Source: Prochlorococcus sp. AG-418-C09
GTDB taxonomy: Bacteria; Cyanobacteriota; Cyanobacteriia; PCC-6307; Cyanobiaceae
Direction of reading: 5' to 3'
DNA length: 64,000 nucleotides
NCBI GenBank assembly: GCA_003214355.1
Contig: QCLS01000003.1
Coordinates: 1 to 64,000 of the forward strand
This document shows positions 1-12,300 of the stretch, one piece after another. Each line of letters begins with the position of its first letter. Position 1 is the stretch's first letter. The notes beneath the pieces are model-generated. The model made no database searches, was not told the origin of the DNA, and was given only the letters and a program-made list of their open reading frames with translations. The position numbers and the translations under genes are program-made.

Positions 1-539
1 ACTTCATGCTTCACACCACGTGGTGTACAAAACTCTCTCTTCAACCAGTTAGCAAACTTAACTGCGTCTAGATGATACCCAACATTTTTCTTTCCTGAGA
101 ATGATTCAAAGTCACTAATGGCAACTTTATTCTCTTTAATAATTCTCCAGTAAGGTGTCATCCATTCAGCAAACGATACCTCTGGATTACCATTGGTTGC
201 TCTGTAATGGAAGAACCAATCTAATATATCAGCATTGGCATTAGCAGGAGCAGCCCCATCATAGAAAGGATAATGGAAGTCTCCATACTCGCTAAAGTTT
301 TTAAAACATACGCTATACTTATATGTGGCTTCACACTCATCCATCCAGTTATCTGGGATGTTCATCTCAAGTGTCCAGTCACGAAAAAATTGAGTGGTTG
401 ATTCACCCACACCAATAGTAGGGATATCATCCGACTCAATTAGAGTAATCTTCTTTTTTGGAAATGATTTAATCAGAGTAGCAGCGGTCATCCATCCTGC
501 GGTACCGCCACCGACTATACAAATTGATTCAATTTTCAT
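1..539 (-). CDS. Tryptophan-halogenase-like flavoprotein (3' truncated by window edge)
   Basis: The frame starts at the ATG at 539 and stays open to base 1, so about 179 N-terminal residues are visible and the C-terminus is missing. Residues 6-14 read ICIVGGGTAGW, the dinucleotide-binding GxGxxG of flavin-dependent tryptophan halogenases, followed by an acidic strand end (TLIES). A GVGEST segment near residue 45 is also typical of the family. These enzymes use FADH2, chloride or bromide and oxygen to halogenate tryptophan or related aromatics; the active-site WxWxIP motif would lie beyond the edge, so activity cannot be judged. Halogenase-like genes are known in cyanophages next to tail-fibre genes. 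Here it lies 9 nt after the preceding gene's stop, at the end of the late transcription block. Substrate unknown. Confidence 0.85.
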   Translation of the reverse strand, partial: MKIESICIVGGGTAGWMTAATLIKSFPKKKITLIESDDIPTIGVGESTTQFFRDWTLEMNIPDNWMDECEATYKYSVCFKNFSEYGDFHYPFYDGAAPANANADILDWFFHYRATNGNPEVSFAEWMTPYWRIIKENKVAISDFESFSGKKNVGYHLDAVKFANWLKREFCTPRGVKHE

Positions 540-548
540 AATGTAGGT

Positions 549-1067
549 TTATGTTCCCTTGTATACAGGTCTATTAGTTGTTGGATCTAATTCCCAACCA
601 GGTTCGTAAACAGTTTCGTTCTTGAACTTAGTTAGTTTCTGTCTCTTCTCAGCAGGAAGACTATTCCAAGCGGGTGCGTCTTCAGTACCCATCTCAAATT
701 CTTTCTTCCCTGCGTAGAACGTTGCATCCGCATCCGCAGCGTCCTGATTTACAATGCTTGTTTTTACAGCAGTTACGTGATCTTTCCATGTGGTAGTACC
801 ATTCATTTGATCCCAATACATCATATCGAGTTGCTCCTCGATTTGACCATATTCTACTTTTCTTTTCATCTGTTGGTTTCTTTCCAGTCTATCAGCACTG
901 TCAAAAAACTCACCATTATATAAGACCCACATGTTAGTGACGTTATCATCGTCACATGTGATCCATCTTAAAGGAGAATCATCTCCTTGATATACCTCGA
1001 ACTCTTCACCAGGCTCAACCACATCGGTGATGAATCCACGATAGTCTACTAAACAACTTTTAGCCAT
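549..1067 (-). CDS. Tail-fibre-associated protein, possible assembly factor
   Basis: 172 aa, acidic, without signal peptide or membrane segment. Near residues 73-95 it has the segment EEQLDMMYWDQMNGTTTW, a motif I recognise from small cyanophage proteins encoded beside tail fibres. The C-terminus carries WNSLPAEKRQKLTKF and a short extended tail. The gene follows three adhesin-like genes and precedes the halogenase. A late-promoter-like box (TCTAAATA on the minus strand) lies 23 nt upstream of its ATG, inside the end of the preceding gene, so it may be transcribed separately as well as by read-through. A fibre chaperone role is inferred from position and the shared motif only; it could equally be a minor virion protein. 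Confidence 0.7.
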   Translation of the reverse strand: MAKSCLVDYRGFITDVVEPGEEFEVYQGDDSPLRWITCDDDNVTNMWVLYNGEFFDSADRLERNQQMKRKVEYGQIEEQLDMMYWDQMNGTTTWKDHVTAVKTSIVNQDAADADATFYAGKKEFEMGTEDAPAWNSLPAEKRQKLTKFKNETVYEPGWELDPTTNRPVYKGT

Positions 1068-1089
1068 GTTTCTATTGAATCCGTAATTC

Positions 1090-1097
1090 TATTTAGA
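1090..1097 (-). promoter_or_regulatory. Late-promoter-like box
   Basis: The minus strand reads TCTAAATA, seven of eight matches to the T4 late promoter TATAAATA. It lies 23 nt upstream of the ATG at 1067 and overlaps the final codons of the adhesin-like gene ending at 1093. Confidence 0.5.
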
Positions 1098-1848
1098 CAA
1101 ACTCTAAAACTATAATCGCACCAGACATACCGTTAGCACCCTGATAAGAACGCTGATATCCTGATGTACCACCCGCACCGCGAGCAGCTTTTAATTGAGA
1201 ACTCCTTGCTCCCTGTGCCCATTGTCCGTGAGCACTACATGTACCACTACCAAAGTATGATCCACCACCATGTCCTAGGTAGTTCATGTGACCAATGCCA
1301 CCACCACCATAGATGTTAAGGTTACCACCTGATCCAAGACCAGATAGTCCTCCACAATGTTGATAACTTTGATTAGCACCTAGTCCACCACTAGCGGAAA
1401 GATAATTTCCGAATGATGAGGTACCTCCCCCGCCACCATTTCCAGAGTAGTATGTACCACTCGTAGAACCGTTACCTATTGTACAGTATACACTAGAAAT
1501 ACCTCGAACGTCAATAACTTCTTCAGCATATCCAGCCGCACCGCCTGATTCAGCATGTCCTGATCCACCGCCACCGCCACCTGTGACGCGAACGATGATT
1601 CTGTTTATACCATCAGGTCTAGTCCAAGTACTACTGGTATAAAATGTTTGAATACTTGCTGGACCTATATTTCTAAAGATTGCCTCACTGTTATTACTGA
1701 CTAGATACTTACCTTCCTGATCAGTAGGATCGGGAGGTATAGAAGAACTATTCAATATGGTACCACCCAAGGATAGATTATATCCACTGGGTATTAATAT
1801 ATTTTGACCCGATGCTGCGTCGAGTTCATTTGTGTAAACGTTTGACAT
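1093..1848 (-). CDS. Glycine-rich tail-tip adhesin-like protein, copy C
   Basis: 251 aa and the most distal of three tandem paralogues. Residues 1-65 form a fibre-attachment-like N-terminus (IPSGYNLSLGG, then a proline-rich linker). Residues 68-90 form the TSSTWTRPDGINRIIVRV strand typical of phage Gly-rich fibre domains. From about 90 to 240 the chain is dominated by Gly runs (GGGGGGSG, GNGGGGGTSS, IYGGGGIGH), with conserved TYYSG, FGNYLSASGG and YQHCGG blocks. Gly-rich sandwiches of this type form receptor-binding tips in T4-like phages such as the gp38 adhesin of S16. It starts 2 nt after the stop of copy B. The segments between Gly runs differ most among the three copies, as expected for host-contact loops. 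Confidence 0.8.
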   Translation of the reverse strand: MSNVYTNELDAASGQNILIPSGYNLSLGGTILNSSSIPPDPTDQEGKYLVSNNSEAIFRNIGPASIQTFYTSSTWTRPDGINRIIVRVTGGGGGGSGHAESGGAAGYAEEVIDVRGISSVYCTIGNGSTSGTYYSGNGGGGGTSSFGNYLSASGGLGANQSYQHCGGLSGLGSGGNLNIYGGGGIGHMNYLGHGGGSYFGSGTCSAHGQWAQGARSSQLKAARGAGGTSGYQRSYQGANGMSGAIIVLEFV

Positions 1849-1850
1849 AG

Positions 1851-2612
1851 TTATCTAAAGTTCCAGACACATACAACACCCGCCATACCACGAGCACCTC
1901 TACGAGATGTATGATATCCAGGTGACCCACCGCTACCTTTAGCGGCTCTGTATTGGTGATTATAGGCATAATGACCACCACGAGGATGTCCTGTTGATCC
2001 TGCTCCTCCAAAGAAGGAACCTCCACCAGGATTACCAGACCAGTATTCGTGACCTGATCCTCCTCCACCATATATATTCAACTGACCACCAGACCCTACG
2101 CCAGGTAGTCCTCCACAGTGCTGATAGTTACGGTTGGCACCGTTACCACCAGAGGCAGATAGGTAGTTACCGAATGATGATGAACCACCATTAGCAGCAC
2201 CACCAGAGTAGTATGTACCACCCCATGATCCAGGCTGTCCTATAGTAACAGATATAGATGATACACCTGTTACATCAATAATTTCTTCTGCATATCCTCC
2301 TGCTCCTCCTGCTTCTCCAACACCTGATCCTGCTCCCCCTGCACCGCAGATTCTAACAAGAATTCTTTTTACTCCACTAGGTCTTGACCATGTACCATTA
2401 GATGTCCATACAGACATAGACACAGCACCATGATCTTCCCAGTTACGAGCTGATCCATTACTTACAAGGATTTTACCATTCTGCCCACTAGGAGATGGCA
2501 TGACACTACTAGAGTCTAGGTTTTTACTTCCTAATCTCAGTGTATATCCTGATTGAATTGTTACGTTTGACCCTGATTGAGGTCTCAGTTCATTTACTTT
2601 TAGTATACTCAT
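1851..2612 (-). CDS. Glycine-rich tail-tip adhesin-like protein, copy B
   Basis: 253 aa, same architecture as its two neighbours: an N-terminal attachment region (residues 1-65), the strand NGTWSRPSGVKRILVRI, then a Gly-rich region with GGAGGYAEE, TYYSGG, FGNYLSASGG, YQHCGG and IYGGGGSGH blocks. The C-terminus ends in a hydrophobic strand (GVVCVWNFR), presumably closing the fold. Its ATG shares one base with the stop of copy A (TAATG), so the two are translationally coupled. Role in receptor binding is inferred from family resemblance and position downstream of a giant fibre gene. Whether all three copies are mounted on one virion or used alternatively cannot be told from sequence. Confidence 0.8.
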   Translation of the reverse strand: MSILKVNELRPQSGSNVTIQSGYTLRLGSKNLDSSSVMPSPSGQNGKILVSNGSARNWEDHGAVSMSVWTSNGTWSRPSGVKRILVRICGAGGAGSGVGEAGGAGGYAEEIIDVTGVSSISVTIGQPGSWGGTYYSGGAANGGSSSFGNYLSASGGNGANRNYQHCGGLPGVGSGGQLNIYGGGGSGHEYWSGNPGGGSFFGGAGSTGHPRGGHYAYNHQYRAAKGSGGSPGYHTSRRGARGMAGVVCVWNFR

Positions 2613-3364
2613 TATTTAAACTCCCAGACTACAACCATACCGTGTTTGCCTTCAGGTCCTAAGTAGGATCCAAACCATCCGTTTGCTCCACCTGAGCCAG
2701 GTGCTGAACGAGCTTGATGGTTTCTAGAATAGTCTCCACCTCTAGGATGACCTCTGGCAGCACACCCACCGAAGAAACTATATCCTCCTGTTCCATTATA
2801 TCTTCCATGACAGCTTCCACCGCCACCGTACATATTAACATCACCACCAGCTCCAACTCCAGGAACTCCTCCTGAGTGTTGATAAGTTTGGTTTGCCCCA
2901 TCTCCACCAGTTGCTGACATGAATGAACCAAAGGATGATGAAGAACCCGCACCTGATCTACCAGAGTAGTAAGTTCCTGTACCACCAGTTCCAATAACAA
3001 CTGATATTGTAGCTGTACCAGTAACATTTAATATCTTCTCCGAAAATCCACCAGCTCCACCTGATTCACCATGTCCAGATGAACCGCCTCCTGCGGCTAC
3101 CAGACGTACCATAATCTGATTAACACCAGATGTTTTAGTATATGTACCTGATGATGTAAATACCTGCATCCCATTAGCACCATAGGTATTGTAAACGATA
3201 GATTCACCATCGCTACCTACTGCTTTATTAGTCTGTCCTGATGCTGAAGGCAAAACAGAGTTCTCACTAATAGTCTTCCCACCCAACGATAATTTTGTCG
3301 TGGAAGGGATTGTTATAACTGAACCTGAATATGCTCTCAGGTTATTAACATAAAGTCTTGACAT
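2612..3364 (-). CDS. Glycine-rich tail-tip adhesin-like protein, copy A
   Basis: 250 aa and the first of three tandem paralogues, starting one base after the stop of the 4,471-aa fibre gene. It has the same N-terminal layout (IPSTTKLSLGGK), a strand TSSGTYTKTSGVNQIMVRL at about 70-90, and Gly-rich blocks GGAGGFSEK, TYYSGRSG, YQHSGG and MYGGGGSCHG, ending in a hydrophobic strand GMVVVWEFK. Copies A and B share GHPRGG near residue 205, which copy C lacks. The family is common as the terminal, cell-contacting part of tailed-phage fibres. Direct adjacency to a giant fibre suggests that this protein or a sibling caps it. That is inference. Confidence 0.8.
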   Translation of the reverse strand: MSRLYVNNLRAYSGSVITIPSTTKLSLGGKTISENSVLPSASGQTNKAVGSDGESIVYNTYGANGMQVFTSSGTYTKTSGVNQIMVRLVAAGGGSSGHGESGGAGGFSEKILNVTGTATISVVIGTGGTGTYYSGRSGAGSSSSFGSFMSATGGDGANQTYQHSGGVPGVGAGGDVNMYGGGGSCHGRYNGTGGYSFFGGCAARGHPRGGDYSRNHQARSAPGSGGANGWFGSYLGPEGKHGMVVVWEFK

Positions 3365-6300
3365 TTAGATAATTACCCAACTACCGCCATTTGCGATTGA
3401 AATTGTATACCCATTGTTAACTGTTAGAGGACCAGCAGTGAAACATGAGTCTCCATTATTTATAGTGATACTCTCAGAGATAGATTGACGGTTTCTCTTT
3501 ATTATACCATATCTATCAACCCATTGCTTGTCTCCATTAGCACGAAGAACAACGGATCTCTGACCACTTGATACACCCACAGAACTTGAATCAATGTTAA
3601 GACCATTGTCTCCTCTGATCTCCATTCTGTAAGAGTTCTGAGTTGTGTCACTACCTGGTTCATAGAATGTCCATGTACCATAGTCACCATCACATGAAGC
3701 AATACTGTAGTCAGCATTGTTTCTCCAATAATAGTTATCACCACTACTATAGTATGTATGTGAGTCGTTAGCGAAGTAGAATCTTCTCTGACCTTCAGTG
3801 GTTGTGATCCACTCGTTAGTTGTTCTCTTCAAGTATGGAAGATCTAACGCATGGTATCCGTCAACCATATCAGCGTTCAAGTTAGAGTTAACTGTAGTAG
3901 ATGATATGTTGAATGGAGCAGTACCAGTTGAAACACGTGACCGTATTCTTCCGAAGAAGTGTACAGTAGAATCATTATAACGATACTTCATAACACGAGT
4001 ATCAGATCCACCATCTCTTCTGTAGAATGTTATGTCATCACCAGCTTCAGAGTTGAACGCACCAGGTGAGTTATCTCCATTGTAAGCGATACCACCACCA
4101 TAAGATAATGATTGTCCAACGTATAAGTATCCTGTACCTTGGTTATTACCAAATGCTTCAAAACCACACTGATAAGAGTCACCAGCTAATGCTCTAACAT
4201 ATGTGTTACCACTTCTACTTGTAGTACCAAAGGCAGCGTCTCCAGTAGATTGTAATGATATACCAGGATTGCTATCACCGATACCTAAACGTCCATTTCT
4301 GAAGTATACATTGTTGTATGATAGGTAAGAACCATTGTAACCGAATGAGTTACCATCATTACCAAATCTGATATAACCTTGACTTGAACTATTCTTACCT
4401 TTAATGGATAGAACGTTAGTGGTTGCCTTACCTACGGTAATACCATTACCATCACCAAGATTTAAAATTGATGTACCATTGTTAGTAAAGATACCTTGGT
4501 CACCGTGTATATCACTTACAAAGATATCACCAGATGATGTTCTACGTACAAGGTTGTTGCCCGCGTTGCCAGAGCTCTGAGTATAACCATCAACATAGTG
4601 TGCATCAAGTTGTGAGTTAACACCATCGTTACCCGCATGCCACACTGTGTTACTGTTGATAGTAACGCTACTGGACTTGATGTCCATGAGACCGTTACCA
4701 TTAGATGAGTTACCACCTGAGAACTCGAATCTTACATCATAGTTGTTTGATAGACCACCTGATCTTATATCAAAGTATGGTGTAGATACGATTCCTGCTC
4801 TACCCATTTCAAACAGAGCACCCTCAGCAGTATTGCTTAGAGCGAATACTTGTGAAGCACCTGTTGTTAATAGGTTAGATGATGTAACAGTCCACTTAGA
4901 GCCAGGGTTAGGACCGAAGACTCTGATGTCCTTGTTACCATAAGCACCAACGAATGTTATAGAACCAGTAACAACTGTATACTTAGCGTCTACAGTAGTA
5001 TCATTAGTCTCTGTGATACCACCTGGATCAATAGTGATTGTACCTATGTTATTTACAGCAGCATCATCAGCATATAGAGTGTATGTACCACCCGCTGAAA
5101 GGTTACCCGCAGGGTTTGAACCTGTTGCTGCGAAGAAGTTAGGAATGTATAATTGATATTTCTCTCCAGAGGATACAACGTAGAAGTTGTCAGCGACAAA
5201 CTTGTCTCTACCTAATAGAGTTGGTAAAGCTGGATCGCCAAGAACACCTACTGTTCTCTGGTCATGAATGTTATAACCTTGCTGATACCATAGACCTTGC
5301 TGATTATCTAAGAAGTCAGCGTTAGGACCTGGTAGTGTACCACGACGAGGTTCGTTAATGTCAGGAGGACCATCGTTCTCTGAATGCCATATCTTAGCCC
5401 AGTTACCATATACGTTAGATATGTCTGAGTTACCACGTAAGTATAGGTTGTCTGTAGCAGAGAATGATAACTGAGCAACAGAGTTGCCAGTAGCAGATCT
5501 TCTGAATGTTAATGTACCGTTTCTAGTTCCACCCGCGTCAGTTGGAATACCGTTAACGTTGTTAGATCTGAGTGCTAACTGAGCACCAACGTTTGCTGCT
5601 GATACGAGGTTAGCGTTAGCAGATGATGGAGCAGTTGTCTCAGCGAATAGTACGTTAGAGAAGTCAGCAGTACCAGATATGGATATAGCGTATGTGGTAT
5701 TTGCTAGACGTTGTGGATCAATAACACCTTCAACTAGGTTGGAAGCATTCTGATAGAACGCACCTTGGTTACCATCTAGTTTGTCAGCATTAAGTTCTGA
5801 TCCCGCACCTTGGTCGATGGATACTTCACCATTGTCTGTAACTCTGAATCCACCCTCTGTCTGATCACCAAGTGCTTGTTCAGCAACGTTCTTACGGAAC
5901 TTAGCAATACCGTAGTTACCAAAGACTGAACCACCAGCTTGTAATGTTGTTGGTGTAAGTTTGTTTGCCTTCTTAACGTCAATAGATGCGTTACCGAAGA
6001 ATCTAGGTAGAATACCCTTACGTGCGTTTAGTGTTGCTGCCTGTGATGGTGTACCTAGTTCATTTGGAACTGTTAGTACGAAGTCACCGTTATATCCAGT
6101 ACCTGGTGTAACCACAGATACACTGGTTATGACACCGAATGCTTGTGATGATGTTAGTGTTGATACACTGATCTCAACTGGTTGCTGTACTGTACCACCG
6201 AATAGAGGACCATCGAAGGTTAGTGTGTCACCACCTAAGTATCCAGATCCACCATTTAGTATGAGGTCAACTGATAGTGTACCTACACCGTCAGTAGTAA

Positions 6301-9300
6301 ATCTTATTTGAGCACCTAGACCCGCACCAGTTGTTGTAGATGGTGCTACGTCAAAGGTTGAGTTTGCTGTGTATGATTCAGGTGTCTGATTAAGGTTACT
6401 TACAGTAGCGATAATACCACCAGTAGTAACGTCAGCAACTGTGTAAGTAGCACGTGCTACTCCTGAGTCAGAGATAGGTACGTTACCACCCAACATTGGG
6501 ATGTTCTGATATGTACCGTTTGTATATCCTGTTCCTGCGACTGTTATGTCAACCTTCTCAATGTATGATGTGTCAGATAGACTTGACTCAGCAACCATAC
6601 AGTCAGCAGTTGAGAACTTGATAGACTGTATAACGTTCTGGTAAGAACTATCACCTCTTAAGAATGTGAATGAGTTCGCTATACCTGTTTTACCTAAACG
6701 CTCTGGGTCAATAGTACCCGCAACGATGTTAGATGCGTCAATGTTAGTTGATGATAACTGTGTCCAGTTAGCAGCGTCTTTAGCAGATGTGTTAACTGTT
6801 CTAATGACATCAACGATCTTCTTACGTTCGTAGTTACCAGATGTTAGCAGTGCGACTGCTGTTATAACTGTGTACTCGTTAGCGTTAACTGGAGTTACAT
6901 CATAGAAACCTGATGGAGATGAACCAGATGTAAAGTTAAGGTATACGATGTCACCTTGACTAAATCCATGATTGAGTTCTGTGACTGTGATATCGAATGT
7001 ATCATGTACGTATGTACCTGTAGCAACTGTCTGATTTGCTTCGTCTTGTAAGAAGTCAACGTTAGAGTACTTAATATTGTTCGCTAGGTCAACAGCTAAT
7101 CTTGCTTCAACTCTTGCTACATTACCTTGAGAAGTAGCAGTTGTACCACCTGTAGGAGCAGCAGTGAAGGTTACAGTAGGTTGTGTGAAGTATCCAGAAC
7201 CTTTGTTTGTAATTGTTATTGTGGATACTTGTCCGTTAACGATTGTACATGTCGCTGTTGCTTGTGTACCTGAACCGCCAGGTGCTGAGATTGTAATACC
7301 TGGTGGGTTTGTATATCCAGATCCAGTGTCGTCAACTAGAATGTCTCTAACAACACCTTGCTCATATCCTGTAATGATACCTTGAGCACCACTAGCAGAA
7401 CCAATAAGTATGTTGCCAGGTGTATATGTTAATGTTGAGTCAGGTGTGAACGCTACGAACATAGTGTCCAAATCATTCTCAAGAATGTAGGATATAGCAG
7501 CACCTTCAGTACGTAATGTATGAGTACCAGATCCTTGACTTGTTAGATTTCTAGCAGTACCACCTTGAGCATCAGATAGTGATGTAGCAAGTTTGATGTA
7601 GTCTGTGGTGTTAGCACCTACAGAGTGTACGATCACATAGTACTGAGCACCGTCTGCCAAGTTACCAATGTTACCAGTTCCTTGGAAGTAAGTTAGAATA
7701 TCACCTGTTGCTAGTCCGTGACCAGGTATTGTGATGTAGTTGTTAACTGTATCAACTGAAGCTGGTACGAATGTGAATGATGTAGATGTAGTTTCAATAG
7801 CGATGTCACCAGCTGATGCGTCTTCGATTGCTAGTCTCTCTGCTGTAGAAGCTACAGATGTAATATTGAATGGACGTAACGCAGGGATCTGTTCAATGTT
7901 GATCTTACCAGAGGTAGTCAACTGTACCAGAGCAGATGGAACAGCGTTAGTTGAGAATGGCTGGTTTAGGTATGGACCTAGTTTGTTAGTGATGTAATCC
8001 TTAACCGCTGCCTGTGTAGGTAGTAAGGAGTCAGAAGCGAACGCACCACCTAGTTCGTCACTGTCTGAAAATCCAGTGATAGTAATGGATCCACCAACAA
8101 TCTTAATAGATGAAAGTTCAGAGATACTAACAGTACCAACGAAACTAATAGAACCAGTTCTGTTGAAGATAGTAACGAAGTCTCCAACCTTGAAGTCACC
8201 AAACTCGTTAGTACCTGATGTATAAACCTGTCCGAATGATTCTTCAACAGCTTCGTTAGCAGGGATACCAACACCACCGTTTTGTGGTAGTGCTAAGTAT
8301 GTGTCACCCGCACCAACATATTCCCACGTATGTGAGGAAGAGTTACATACAGATGGTCTGTGTAATCTTATAGTCTTACCAACCAGAGTATCTAAGTTAC
8401 CCTGATCATATGATACTTCTGTATTTGTTGCGGTCTCATTTAGAGAAATTCCTAGACCGTCGTTTGTTGTAATATTAGCAGTAACCTGTGTACCGATAGA
8501 ACCAGATAACTTCTCTACACCTAGAATAAAGTATTCTTTAGCAGGGTCAGTATTAGTGTAACCATCAAACTTGATGATGTAATCTTCAATCGGGAAGTTA
8601 GTTAGTGTTGATCCACCAACCTCGATGATCTGACGACCTGTCTGAGCACCATTGTTATCAGTTTGGTTAACAACGTTTGTAACTGTACCTATGTCAAACT
8701 CATAAGCATCCTTTCTAAATCCAGTTGCTTTAAGAGCACGAGTACCGAAGTTAGACGCTGAGTTAGTTAGTGATGCATATCCACCTGACTGTACGATAAC
8801 TCCGTCTCCACCGAAGATAACGAACACAGACACCAACTGAGTATATCCATCGTTAAGAATGTTGTATCCAACACCACCACCGACTGAGATGATCGTGAAT
8901 GCGTTGGCAACCATTGACTTACCCTGTTTAGGGAAGACAGCACGTTCTCTACCGTTAGCATCTTGATAGACACCTGGTCTGGGAACGTTAGGTTCAGCAA
9001 CTTTAGCACCGTCAATCTCAGCACCTGACGCTCCTAAGAAGGAGATCAATGATGCGTTCTGAATATAAGGTGATGCCTCGATGACTGGTAGGTCAAGTAA
9101 GTCACCTAACATAGGAACTATTTTAAGACCACTGTCATCTTTAAGCAGTGTGCTTGGTTCAGTTAAGGTAACGCTACTTAGTGATGTAGGTGTAGCAAGA
9201 GCATTATCTAAAATTGTATGTAATGCTGTTAGAGCATTGATAGCAGCTCCACACTCAGGTTGATTATGATCAACTGTAGATGATGCGTTATGGAATGGTG

Positions 9301-12300
9301 CTATAGATGTAAACTTAGCTTCTGGTAACTGGTTACGTATAGCAAGGACTGCCATGTCCTTTGCCTTCTGGTATACAGCACGTGTTTGAGCAACTTCGTT
9401 GTTAACGTAGTTGATATTTGTTCCGAGAATATATTTGCTTGCGGCTTCAATAGTCTTCTTGTTACCACCATATCTTAAGTCATACATCCATGAACGTAGA
9501 ACATGTCTTACGTCATCAATACATTGATCATCAGATACAGGATATGTTCTAGCGACACCATCAAGATTACCAGGTGTACCTGTAGTACCGATAGCTTGTG
9601 TAATTATACCAGTTAATGTTGTGATAGAAGAAGCAACGTCAGCACAACGGTTAACGTATGATGCTGTTCTGGTTACAGATGATAGACTTCCTGTGTCAAT
9701 CGCAACCTCAACGATATTCATTAAGGTAGTGATAGAAGATATAACCACGTTACAGATTGGTAGACCTGTATCCTGTGTGATAGTTAGATCTTTAACCTGT
9801 GCTATAGATGTATGTCCACCTGTTACTACAGTCTCGTTCTGGAATACTTCGATAGCAACTTTCTGTGCCTCTCGTAAAGCATATATTGAATGATGTTCTT
9901 CACCTTCTAGATGAGCACCAGTAACATACATGTTAGCAGCGTCATAGGTAAAGTCGTTTCCACCCATTGCTAGGTTCCAAGAAACAACCTGTAGAATATC
10001 TACAACGTCATCCTTACAGTCAACGTTAGTACCTGATACTTCAACACCGTTAGAAGTAGCAGAGATGAATCTGTGTGGGAAGTCACCACCACTCTTAACA
10101 ACGACTCTGTTGATACATCCTGTTGTAGCACTTACGAATGTATGTGCTGTGGTGTTAGTAGGTGTAGTTCCTTGTAAAGCATTGAACTCAAATGTGTCAG
10201 CAGTTACACGCTCAATCTTAACAGACTTGTTGAATATAGGATCGCCAGGTCTAGGATAAGCATGGTTAGTTACGTTACTGTCTTGAGCACAAGTGAATAC
10301 GATACTCTCTTGATCTACCTTGATATAGTCTCCTGCGATCAAACCATGACCAACTTTGGTTACTGTCATCCAACCAGTAGTTGAGTTGTAATCAACAGTT
10401 GTAGGAGTTACTCCTGTAGCAGGAACAAAGGTGTGATCAGTTACGTTAGTAGAAGGTGTCTGACTTAGAACATTAAAGTTTAGAGTTGTGTCTTTAACAC
10501 TGATACCATTAGCAGTAGCAGATACGAATGCGTGAGTAGTCTCGTTTGAAGATGTTGCGATACAAACCTCGAATGTATCTTTATTAACAACCTTGACATG
10601 TCTCCACTCATTACTGTCTGGGTCTTTTTGAATGATTCCATTTGCTACAGCAGATACAAATACGTGTGTAGTAGTGTTAGTAGATGGAGTTACATCTAAA
10701 GTCTTAAATGAGAATGTATCGTTACTTACAGCAGTAACAGGAATGAATATGCCACTGATAGGATCAGTTGATCTTGGATATGCGTGTTCAGTTGCGTCAC
10801 CATCTTGTCCACATGTAAATGTGATAGCACCATCTTTAACCTTGATGTACTCACCTTTCTTAATACCGTGACCAGCTACAGTGACTGTTACTACACCAGT
10901 AGCAGTGTTGTAACTAGCATCTGTTGGTGTAAATTTCTTTCTCTCTGCTCTTGGATATGAATGGTTAGTAGCATTGCTGTCATGATCACATGTAAATGTG
11001 ATTGAGTCATCAGCAAACTTAACCATGGAGTCTTCTCTCAATCCATGATCAGCAGACGTAATTGTTATCTTACCTTCTGTTGGTACATATACTGCGTTAG
11101 TTGCTGTTAATGTTGAATCAGTAATAGATGTAATTTCAACAGCAGTATCATATAGTGGGTCTTTCTTGATTGATAGACCATTTGTTGTAGCAGATACAAA
11201 TGTATGAGCAGTTGTGTTGGTTGAAGGAATGTTACCTACACCCAATACCTGTACGTTAAATGTATTAGTAGAAACGTTTGATACAGTTAACCATCTGTCA
11301 TTAGCATAGTCTGTTGCTCTTGGATATGTATGGTTAGTACCATTATTATCCTCCATACAAGTGAATGTTAATGAGTCAGTAGCAAACTTAACCTGATCTC
11401 CATTAGCAAGACCATGGTTAGATGCTGTAACTATCATCACACCTGTAGAACCTTGATAGTTAGCACTCTCAACTGTGTCTGTGTCTACAGCAGATCTTGG
11501 ATAGTATTTGGTTGATACGTTACCATCTTGTGTACATGTGAACCCTATTGAATCAGGAGCAAGTCTCATGTATGTTCCTGCCTTAAAGTTGTTAGTACCA
11601 ATGTTGACAGACATAGCCCCTGTATTTGGGTTATATGCTGCGTCTCTTACATCGTACCCGTCAACAGTTGTAGGTCCTACATTGATGTCAATAGTATTAA
11701 CACTAGCAGATACAACAGGTGACCAACCATTACCATTAGCAGGGTCGGTTGCTCTTGGATATGTGTGAGTGGTATTACCATCATCCATGTCACATGTCCA
11801 AGTCATGCTATCAGTAGCAATCTTAAGATACTTGGAAGTGTCAATACCGTGACTTAAGATAACAGCGTCAGCTAAAGCATTCTGGAATACATGAGTAGAT
11901 GTATCACTAGAAGCACCAACGTTAACTGTAATAGTTGAACCAGATACTGCTGTAATTGCTAGGTCTTGCTCGTAAGCCCTATCTCTCTTCTTCTCTAATC
12001 CATTTGCTACAGCAGATACAAATGTATGTGTTGTAGTGTTTGGTGATATTGCTACGTTAACTTCAAATCCTAATCCTGTAGTGTTAGAAACTTCTAACCA
12101 CTTACCAATAACAGGATCTGTATCACGTGGATATGCGTGACTACCTGTACCAGCTTGACAGTCAAATACGATTGACTCTTCTTTGAATCTGATCCAGTCA
12201 CCATCAGTCAATCCATGACCAGCTGTTGTTGTTACGCTTAGTACACCAGTACCAGGTGTGTATACTGCCCCAGAAATTGTTGAGGTATCAATAGTAGTAC

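Noticed and set aside
2659-3027. Minus-strand ORF of 122 aa, rich in Leu, Val and Glu
   Set aside because: It is a shifted-frame shadow of the glycine-rich gene, whose GGT/GGA codons read as Val/Leu/Glu in the other frame.
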